Assembly (NCBI GenBank): GCA_030607635.1
Contig: JAUWJP010000081.1
Coordinates: 1-7,357, forward strand
Length of the DNA: 7,357 nucleotides
From: Candidatus Aminicenantota bacterium
GTDB lineage: Bacteria > Acidobacteriota > Aminicenantia > Aminicenantales > Aminicenantaceae
Reading direction: 5' to 3'
A program made the position numbers and the translations under genes. Below the pieces are notes generated by a model. That model searched no databases, was not told the origin of the DNA, and was given only the letters and a program-made list of their open reading frames with translations. Shown piece by piece: positions 1 to 4,727 of this stretch (positions are counted from its first letter, which is position 1; each line of letters starts with the position of its first letter).

Positions 1-158
1 ATGGGAAGAGGGAAAAACTTTTTCTTTATTTGAAGCACTCTCCACATAAAAATATTCGTTCTCAAGATATTGTGGAGAATATTTTAAGGATAAAAAATCC
101 TGTTTTTGTTATGGCCCGGGAAAAGATTTTGTTTGGAAGTGACGAAAAATTGACATAA
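1..158 (+). CDS. 3' end of an unrecognised protein (5' truncated by window edge)
   Basis: An open frame (codons begin at position 3) runs in from the left edge to a TAA at 156-158 and gives 51 C-terminal residues. The other two plus frames stop early. The fragment is rich in Lys/Arg and Phe/Leu; a stretch PVFVMAREKILFG looks like a final beta strand followed by a turn. The ending is vaguely like the soluble C-terminal tail of some membrane glycosyltransferases (GT39/ArnT-like), but too little is visible to assign a family. The last codons TTG ACA also form a perfect -35 box for the next gene. That this is real coding sequence is an inference from frame openness and its sensible position just before a promoter. 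Confidence 0.5.
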   Translation, partial: GKREKLFLYLKHSPHKNIRSQDIVENILRIKNPVFVMAREKILFGSDEKLT

Positions 159-178
159 GAAAAGGTTTCCAGTATAAA
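150..178 (+). promoter_or_regulatory. Strong sigma-70-type promoter for the acyl-CoA dehydrogenase gene
   Basis: A perfect -35 box TTGACA (150-155), a 17-nt spacer and a -10 box TATAAA (173-178, five of six consensus bases). Transcription should start near 185, leaving a leader of about 55 nt before the GTG at 240. The -35 lies inside the last codons of the upstream gene, so promoter and coding sequence overlap. A second, weaker pair, TTGATG (181-186) and TATTAT (205-210) with an 18-nt spacer, follows and might act as an alternative promoter. Confidence 0.7.
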
Positions 179-201
179 GCTTGATGACAGTTGTGATCCT
201 T

Positions 202-212
202 CGATATTATCG
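202..212. promoter_or_regulatory. Possible operator: short palindrome CGATA-T-TATCG
   Basis: An 11-bp palindrome with perfect 5-bp arms (CGATA / TATCG) sits about 17 nt downstream of the predicted start site of the strong promoter and overlaps the -10 box of the weaker one. The position would suit a repressor, for example a TetR-type fatty-acid regulator. No regulator gene is in the window and arms this short occur by chance, so this is a weak call. Confidence 0.2.
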
Positions 213-239
213 ACACTAAGAAAAAATAAGGAGGCGAGA

Positions 240-1388
240 GTGATTGGCTTTAGTTTGACAGAGGAGCAGGAAGCTCTTCAGGCTATGGCTCGAGAATTTG
301 CCGAAAAAGAAATGAAACCCAACGCTGCAAAATATGATAAAGAAGAAGAATTTCCTGAAGATATCATGAAAAAAGCCTTCGAAGTTGGGTTTCTTACCTG
401 CAAAATCCCAAAAAAATACGGAGGAGAGGAGTTAAACGATGTTGATACAGTTGTCGTAAGTGAAGAACTTGCTGCTGGTTGCGTTGGGATGTACACAACG
501 ATGATGGTCAATGCTTTGGCTTACACACCGATTATTCTTTTTGGCACTGATGAACAGAAAAAGAAATTTCTAACACCTCATACTGAAAAAATGTCTTTTG
601 CCTCTTTTTGTCTTACCGAGAGGGAAGCTGGTTCTGATGCAGGTGCTCTTAAGACCACAGCGAAAAAAGTTGGCTCTGAGTATGTTATCAACGGCTCTAA
701 GTGTTTTATATCCAACGCGGGAATAGCCAGTCTATATGTTGTATTTGCCAATTCAAATCCTGACAAAGGAATGCGCGGAATCAGCGCTTTCATTGTTCCC
801 CGCGAAACTCCTGGATTAACTATAGGAAAAGTGGAAGATAAGATGGGACAAAGAGCTTCTAACACAGCTGAGGTCATTTTTGAGGATGTCAAGGTTCCAG
901 AGGAAAATCTTTTAGGAAAAGAAGGGATAGGCTTCATCATAGCCATGAAGACTTTGGATAAAACGAGAGCTCCTGTAGGAGCTGCAGGAGTAGGGGTGGC
1001 AAGAGCCGCTCTTCAGTATGCGACTGAATATGCAAAAACGAGAATTCAGTTTGGAAAACCTATTGCTCTTTTTCAACATATAGCTTTTCAAATAGCCCAG
1101 ATGGCGATGGAGATAAACGCTGCCCGCCATCTTGTCTGGCATGCAGCCTGGCTTCTGGACGAAGGAAAGCCTTGCGGTAAAGAATCAGCTATGGCTAAAG
1201 CTTACGGGTCAGACGTTGCCATGCGGGTAACCACTGAGGCCCTCCAGATTTTAGGCGGATACGGATACATGAAAGATTATCCTGTGGAAAAATTAATGAG
1301 AGATGCCAAGCTGCTTCAGATTTATGAAGGCACAAACGAAATTCAGCGCATGGTCATCTCACGAGAAGTTATAGGATCCATAAAATAA
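240..1388 (+). CDS. Acyl-CoA dehydrogenase, medium-chain (MCAD)-like
   Basis: A flavoenzyme that oxidises acyl-CoA to trans-2-enoyl-CoA in the cytoplasm and passes electrons to electron-transfer flavoprotein. At 382 residues it has the usual length. Family signature 1 is at 124-136 (CLTEREAGSDAGA) and signature 2 at 336-355, starting QILGGYGY. The predicted catalytic base is Glu363 in IYEGTNEIQR, the position used by short/medium-chain and butyryl-CoA enzymes rather than by isovaleryl-CoA or long-chain ones. The stretches MGQRASNT (202-209) and DKTRAPV (240-246) resemble mammalian MCAD, so an MCAD-like subgroup is favoured; chain length cannot be read from sequence. The GTG start at 240 follows TAAGGAGG (227-234) at 5 nt and gives the normal N-terminus (FSLTEEQ). 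No ETF or other beta-oxidation gene is adjacent, and the gene appears monocistronic. Confidence 0.95.
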   Translation: MIGFSLTEEQEALQAMAREFAEKEMKPNAAKYDKEEEFPEDIMKKAFEVGFLTCKIPKKYGGEELNDVDTVVVSEELAAGCVGMYTTMMVNALAYTPIILFGTDEQKKKFLTPHTEKMSFASFCLTEREAGSDAGALKTTAKKVGSEYVINGSKCFISNAGIASLYVVFANSNPDKGMRGISAFIVPRETPGLTIGKVEDKMGQRASNTAEVIFEDVKVPEENLLGKEGIGFIIAMKTLDKTRAPVGAAGVGVARAALQYATEYAKTRIQFGKPIALFQHIAFQIAQMAMEINAARHLVWHAAWLLDEGKPCGKESAMAKAYGSDVAMRVTTEALQILGGYGYMKDYPVEKLMRDAKLLQIYEGTNEIQRMVISREVIGSIK

Positions 1389-1401
1389 GTATTTCTTTAT
1401 A

Positions 1402-1422
1402 GGGATTTGATTTATCAAGCCC
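1402..1422. terminator. Possible bidirectional terminator hairpin between convergent genes
   Basis: The 60-bp gap between the convergent acyl-CoA dehydrogenase and thioredoxin-like genes holds an imperfect hairpin: GGG (1402-1404) and TTGA (1407-1410) pair with TCAA (1415-1418) and CCC (1420-1422) around a TTTA loop. A T-rich stretch follows on the plus side (1428-1442), but without an unbroken T-run. The location fits a terminator; the stem is weak. Confidence 0.3.
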
Positions 1423-1448
1423 GTACTTGTTTATTGTATTTGCGGATT

Positions 1449-1919
1449 TTACTTAATAATAATATCTAAAACGTCTTCTTCGACAGATTTAGTAGGGTTC
1501 TCGATTATTCTTCCTTTTTCTTCATCATTGATTAATATAATAAAGGTTGGAACTTTCATGATGTTTTTTCCTTCGATAAATGGCTTTCGAGAATCATTAT
1601 TCCTGGGGATACCGATATAGGATGTCATGATAAAAGGATTATCTACCATATCCATAATCTTGAAATAAGCGCTTACATTTCTTTTGGTGTCAGGGCACCA
1701 GGTTCCCAGAAAGATTTCTATTTTGATTTCGGATGGAATTGATTGCAGCTTTTCGATCACTTCCTGGTCTGGAACATAAGAAGCAACTTCCACTTGCCAG
1801 TCAGGAAAATTCTCTAAGATTTCTTCTTTGCTCAGAGGTCCGAGTAATTCTAATTTCCCATAGACAGAGATAAAAGGGAGAATAATGAAGCATAAAAAAG
1901 TAAGTATTATTTTTTTCAT
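1449..1919 (-). CDS. Exported thioredoxin-fold protein with a single active-site cysteine (WCPDT)
   Basis: 156 residues. Residues 1-21 look like a Sec signal peptide (MKK, a hydrophobic core, then a likely cut near VYG/K), so the mature protein should lie in the periplasm or on the membrane. The motif GTWCPDTKR (72-80) follows a hydrophobic strand in thioredoxin fashion, and VPT at 123-125 supplies the cis-proline next to the active site. The resolving cysteine of CxxC is replaced by Thr78, and the only other cysteine (Cys10) is in the signal peptide. From family knowledge, thioredoxin-like proteins with WCxDS/T exist and are poorly characterised. A normal dithiol cycle is ruled out; thiol binding, a monothiol reaction or a structural role remain. 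The start is set by the signal peptide; no strong SD precedes it. It lies 34 nt after exbD, probably cotranscribed. Confidence 0.8.
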   Translation of the reverse strand: MKKIILTFLCFIILPFISVYGKLELLGPLSKEEILENFPDWQVEVASYVPDQEVIEKLQSIPSEIKIEIFLGTWCPDTKRNVSAYFKIMDMVDNPFIMTSYIGIPRNNDSRKPFIEGKNIMKVPTFIILINDEEKGRIIENPTKSVEEDVLDIIIK

Positions 1920-1953
1920 TTGATATTTACCAGGAGGGAGAAGTAATGTTTTT

Positions 1954-2358
1954 TTATAAGTTTTCTGTTTCTTCTTCTGTGAAATATTCAGGGATTATCC
2001 CCAAGACTTCGACTCCTGCTCCTCTAGCTATGTCCATGATCTCAATGACTCTGCTGTAAGGAATTCTTGCGTCAGCTCTGATGAATATTGTCTTATCCTG
2101 GCGGGGGGCGTAGATAGCTCTTAGTTCATTCTGGACAAGATCAAACTCCATATATCTTTGGTTAATATCCACCTTCATGTTGTTATGTAAAGTCATAACG
2201 ATAACACCTGCAGGTGCTGATGACTGTTCTGTTGTTGTGTCAGGCAGTTTCACGTCCACTCCCTTTTGTACCATTGGCGTTATAACCATGAAAATAATGA
2301 GCAGGACCAATAGGACATCACACAAAGGAACCACATTAGGTTCAGCGCTTAAACGCAT
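1954..2358 (-). CDS. exbD: ExbD/TolR-family biopolymer transport protein
   Basis: A stator subunit of the ExbB-ExbD / TolQ-TolR class, which uses proton-motive force to energise outer-membrane processes. Counting from the second of two tandem ATG codons it has 134 residues. A short cytoplasmic tail is followed by one membrane helix (about 12-31) with the conserved protonatable Asp14 in VPLCDVLLVLLI, then a periplasmic domain ending in the typical pattern IFIRADARIPYSRVIEIMD. The second ATG (2356-2358) is preferred because AAGGAGG then sits at 5 nt; from the first ATG (2359-2361) the gap is only 2 nt. The cytoplasmic tail is about 10 residues, shorter than in E. coli ExbD. No exbB/tolQ or tonB is next to it, which is unusual, so the partner must be encoded elsewhere. 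Whether it serves a Ton, Tol or other motor cannot be told from sequence. Confidence 0.9.
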   Translation of the reverse strand: MRLSAEPNVVPLCDVLLVLLIIFMVITPMVQKGVDVKLPDTTTEQSSAPAGVIVMTLHNNMKVDINQRYMEFDLVQNELRAIYAPRQDKTIFIRADARIPYSRVIEIMDIARGAGVEVLGIIPEYFTEEETENL

Positions 2359-2363
2359 CATAA

Positions 2364-2370
2364 CCTCCTT
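2364..2370 (-). promoter_or_regulatory. Shine-Dalgarno site deciding the exbD start
   Basis: AAGGAGG on the minus strand, followed by TT and then tandem ATGATG. Spacing is 2 nt to the first ATG and 5 nt to the second, which favours initiation at 2358. Confidence 0.7.
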
Positions 2371-2394
2371 GTTTCCAGGATTGACTACAAATTA

Positions 2395-2424
2395 ATTTTA
2401 CGATAGATTTTTTTGCTTTGTCAA
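2395..2424 (-). promoter_or_regulatory. Sigma-70-type promoter for exbD and the thioredoxin-like gene
   Basis: On the minus strand a perfect -35 TTGACA (2419-2424) is separated by 18 nt from a -10 TAAAAT (2395-2400, five of six consensus bases). Transcription would begin near 2388, about 30 nt before the start codon. exbD is therefore likely the first gene of its transcript, with no exbB upstream in the same unit. Confidence 0.65.
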
Positions 2425-2489
2425 CGTGTTTATTTTATTTTTTTCTGCATGACATATATATTTACATTTGAACAAAGAAAGGAGGAAGC

Positions 2490-2762
2490 ATGAAAGAGTT
2501 AAAAGTAGAAGTGGTGGGAGTTAAAGAACGGTGCGGAGCGAAACATAAAGTAGGAGACATCTTTTTCATCAGGGGTGAAGGGACGATTGAAATACCCGAG
2601 AGGAAGAAAGTTTGTGTTTATGCTTTAAATAGTATCTTTCCCTTTTTAACTACCAAACAGAGGGAAGATGAACTTCCTCATGATGATTGGATTTCTGAGA
2701 CAGAAACCTTATGCTGCCCTGATCCAAAAGGAGTTGTTTTCAAAATTACTCCCCTTCCATGA
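2490..2762 (+). CDS. TIGR04076-type small cysteine-containing protein, function unknown
   Basis: 90 residues, soluble, with no signal peptide or membrane helix. The order of features matches what I recall of the uncharacterised TIGR04076 family: an N-terminal strand (KVEVVGVKERCG), then HKVGDIFFI, a central cysteine next to CVYALNSIFPFL, and a C-terminal CCPDPKGVVFKI. Cysteines are at 15, 42, 75 and 76; the CPDP motif with an upstream Cys suggests metal or cofactor binding, but no function is established that I know of. The ATG is well supported by AAAGGAGG (2478-2485) at 4 nt. The gene diverges from exbD across a 128-bp spacer in which only a weak plus-strand promoter can be proposed (TATATT at 2457-2462 without a good -35). 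Its TGA overlaps the ATG of the next small ORF. Confidence 0.8.
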   Translation: MKELKVEVVGVKERCGAKHKVGDIFFIRGEGTIEIPERKKVCVYALNSIFPFLTTKQREDELPHDDWISETETLCCPDPKGVVFKITPLP

Positions 2763-2905
2763 ACCGGGAATCCGTTGAGCTGACTGTTCAACTATTTCAG
2801 ACGTTAGTTTTAATAGTTCTCTTCCAGATTGTCTGGGTAACATATTTTCTGATCATGACCCACACCAGACGGAAGAGAACCGATGAATCAAACTCCTACA
2901 GATAA
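2759..2905 (+). CDS. Small single-helix membrane protein, translationally coupled (48 codons)
   Basis: A short frame from ATG 2759-2761 to TAA 2903-2905. Its start overlaps the stop of the preceding gene as ATGA, a classic coupling arrangement, and it has no SD of its own. The 48-residue product starts MNRESVELTVQ, has a hydrophobic segment at about 8-33 (core LVLIVLFQIVWVTYFLIM) and ends in a basic tail with RRKR at 37-40. By the positive-inside rule this suggests an N-out, C-in single-pass protein. I recognise no family. Support is the overlap, the sensible helix-plus-basic-tail layout and the fit within the gap. Against it, 48 open codons can occur by chance and a perfect inverted repeat (2816-2825 / 2871-2880) lies within the frame, so the DNA may have been kept for its structure instead. 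Confidence 0.45.
   Translation: MNRESVELTVQLFQTLVLIVLFQIVWVTYFLIMTHTRRKRTDESNSYR
2816..2880. repeat. Interrupted inverted repeat with perfect 10-bp arms
   Basis: GTTCTCTTCC (2816-2825) is exactly complementary to GGAAGAGAAC (2871-2880). Inside these, GTCTGG (2831-2836) pairs with CCAGAC (2865-2870), leaving AGATT as a bulge. Alternative inner pairs GGGT/ACCC (2835-2838 / 2858-2861) and CAT/ATG could extend the stem towards the centre. The whole is about 65 nt and could fold as RNA from either strand. On the minus strand it begins about 60 nt after the cstA stop, where it could stabilise the 3' end or slow polymerase. Neither side has a T-run, so it is not a standard intrinsic terminator. Confidence 0.6.
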
Positions 2906-2939
2906 ATCAGGCCCCTGCAGTTTTTCTTTATTGCCTATG

Positions 2940-4619
2940 CTATTTAGCCCTTCTATCTTTTGTGAACAGAATGGCTCGGGCATCATAAACAATGATAGAT
3001 GCCAGAGCTATGAGGATAAGACTGAGGCATCCTAAAAGATATCTTTTTGACTGGAAAAAGTGATATCCCTGGTAACTAAGAGCGCCGAGGGTGGTAACCA
3101 GCATGAAGATAGCCGGATAAACTGTAAATTTTTTGGGTCTCTTTGTAGCTACCATGTAGGAAGAGACAACGATTAATGCCAGGGCTGCTACGAGCTTATT
3201 TGAGGCACCAAAGACGGGCCAGATAACTTTATAACCTTCAGTTCCTCCCAGGATCGCTGCAAATACAAGAACAACGAGAGATGCTATCCACCTGTTGTTA
3301 AGAACAGGCACCTTTTTTCCCAAAAGTTCTGTTGTTATAAACCGGCCGAGCCTTGTTCCAGTATCAAGGGTTGTAAGGACAAAAGCATTGAGCATGACCA
3401 TAGCAAAGAAAGAACCTATGACCAGGGTAAGACCGGGAAGAGAAGAGACGAGCCTTCCGTATCCTGTGGCAAAAGCCCTGATCGGATCTCCTACTGATGT
3501 CATTAGGTACTGAAAACCAAACTGACTTTCTGCCCCTGAAGTATCCCAGATCAGAGCACTTGCGGCAATGAATATTACAAGACCTGCTAGAGCAGCTTCT
3601 GTGACCATGCCGCCGAATCCAATCAATTTTCCGCTGGCTTCATCTGGTAATTGCTTGGCTGTTGTTCCGCTGGCAACCACGGAGTGGAAGCCAGAAATGG
3701 CGCCGCAAGCAATGATGACAAAGAGCATGGGCCAGAGGGGACCGCCTTCCCAGGGTTTGTCGCTTTTGCTCAGGAAAGAAACGAAAGCAGGAGCATTCAG
3801 GGAAGGACGCATAAGGATTAGACCAAGATAGCCTAACCCGAGCCCTAGAAAGAGAATCCAGGTGCTTATATAATCCCGAGGCTGGAGAAGAAACCAGACG
3901 GGGAGGGAGGAGGCGAAGAGGCTATAAATGATCAGAATATAGAACCAGAAATTCTGGCTGGACATCCCGATTATCTGAGCGGGAAGAATTATTGGCACCA
4001 TACTGCCAACGTAAATAAGGAGAAAAAGGAAAAGGAGAGAGAGAATAGTTCCGGCGACAATATTGATGCCCTTTTTATATATCAACCAACCGAAGATAAT
4101 GGCAATGAATACCAGTCCAAAGGTGGGAATGACTATTTCTGGTTGAGAAACAAGCGTCCTAGAAGCAACGACAGCGAAGACGGCTATGACCAGGGCAAGG
4201 GCTAACCAAAGAAAGATAGAAAATATTATCTTTGCTCGCAGACCCAGAGTTTTTTCCGAGATATCGGCTAAAGAGGTGCCCTTGTTCTGGACAGATGTCA
4301 TAAGTGATGTGTAATCATGAACTGCGCCCAGGAAAATGCTGCCGAGAGCTACCCAAAGGAGAGCGCCGAGCCAGCCGAAATACAAGACTCCAAGCAGAGG
4401 TCCCAGGATAGGTCCTGCTCCCGCAATCGAGGAGAAATGATGACCAAAAAGAAGAGACTTTTTTGAAGGAGTGTAGTCGATTCCATCTCTCAATTCTCTG
4501 GCTGGAGTAAGACGGGAATTGTCAGCTTGAACAACCTTTTTTTCGATAAAACTCCCGTATATCTTGTAGCCCAGGATGAGCCATAGAATGAGGATGAAAG
4601 CTACAATTAGAGAGTTCAT
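2940..4619 (-). CDS. cstA: CstA-family carbon starvation / pyruvate or peptide permease
   Basis: An inner-membrane permease of the CstA/BtsT family. Members in E. coli take up pyruvate (BtsT, CstA) and CstA has been linked to peptide use; the substrate here cannot be fixed from sequence. 559 residues with many membrane helices. Family landmarks: DGIDYTPS (45-52), FGHHFSSIAGAGPILGPLLG (58-77), HDYTSL (101-106), LLQPRDYIS (244-252), GFHSVVASGTTAKQL (310-324), LTTLDTGTRLGRFI (415-428) and WPVFGASNKL (467-476). It is shorter than the roughly 700-residue E. coli proteins because the C-terminal extension is lacking, as in many other bacteria. ATG follows GGAG at 5 nt. The small YbdD/YjiX-type partner often found after cstA is not seen downstream. 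It lies 108 bp after the OPT gene, perhaps cotranscribed, perhaps from its own promoter. Confidence 0.93.
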   Translation of the reverse strand: MNSLIVAFILILWLILGYKIYGSFIEKKVVQADNSRLTPARELRDGIDYTPSKKSLLFGHHFSSIAGAGPILGPLLGVLYFGWLGALLWVALGSIFLGAVHDYTSLMTSVQNKGTSLADISEKTLGLRAKIIFSIFLWLALALVIAVFAVVASRTLVSQPEIVIPTFGLVFIAIIFGWLIYKKGINIVAGTILSLLFLFLLIYVGSMVPIILPAQIIGMSSQNFWFYILIIYSLFASSLPVWFLLQPRDYISTWILFLGLGLGYLGLILMRPSLNAPAFVSFLSKSDKPWEGGPLWPMLFVIIACGAISGFHSVVASGTTAKQLPDEASGKLIGFGGMVTEAALAGLVIFIAASALIWDTSGAESQFGFQYLMTSVGDPIRAFATGYGRLVSSLPGLTLVIGSFFAMVMLNAFVLTTLDTGTRLGRFITTELLGKKVPVLNNRWIASLVVLVFAAILGGTEGYKVIWPVFGASNKLVAALALIVVSSYMVATKRPKKFTVYPAIFMLVTTLGALSYQGYHFFQSKRYLLGCLSLILIALASIIVYDARAILFTKDRRAK

Positions 4620-4649
4620 CTCATCTCCATTAAAATTACAATCCTATCA

Positions 4650-4678
4650 AAAATAAAATATATTGTTAAATTTTGCAA
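4650..4678 (-). promoter_or_regulatory. Possible promoter for cstA
   Basis: Minus-strand TTGCAA (4673-4678), a 17-nt spacer and TATTTT (4650-4655), each box matching four of six or so consensus bases in an AT-rich spacer. AT-rich DNA gives such matches easily. It leaves open whether cstA is read separately from the OPT gene. Confidence 0.3.
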
Positions 4679-4727
4679 TACAGATTAGAGTCACAAGCCA
4701 GGCTAGGCAAGAAACAGAGAAGAAGTT

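Noticed and set aside
578..946. A 122-codon minus-strand open frame within the acyl-CoA dehydrogenase gene
   Set aside because: Lies fully antisense to conserved catalytic-domain codons and has no recognisable domain or SD site.
2431..2465. AT-rich run with ATATATAT as a special repeat or origin-like element
   Set aside because: It is a short AT-rich divergent promoter region; no iterated motif or DnaA-box cluster was seen.
2816..2880. Inverted repeat read as an intrinsic terminator for cstA or the TIGR04076 unit
   Set aside because: No T-run follows the stem on either strand, and the loop region is long; it is recorded as a repeat instead.
2759..2905. Small ORF as the YbdD/YjiX partner of CstA
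   Set aside because: It is on the opposite strand, is a membrane helix with a basic tail, and lacks resemblance to the soluble YbdD-type proteins.
2907..2930. CAGGCCCCTG followed by TTTTTCTTT as a terminator for the small ORF
   Set aside because: The stem would be 3-4 bp with a loop of 2-4 nt, too weak to claim despite the T-rich tail.
4695..4712. GC-rich AGCCAGGCT / GCCAGGCTAGGC element between the OPT and cstA genes as a terminator
   Set aside because: The complementary arms leave no usable loop (AGCC-A-GGCT) or only 3 bp of stem, and no T-run follows.
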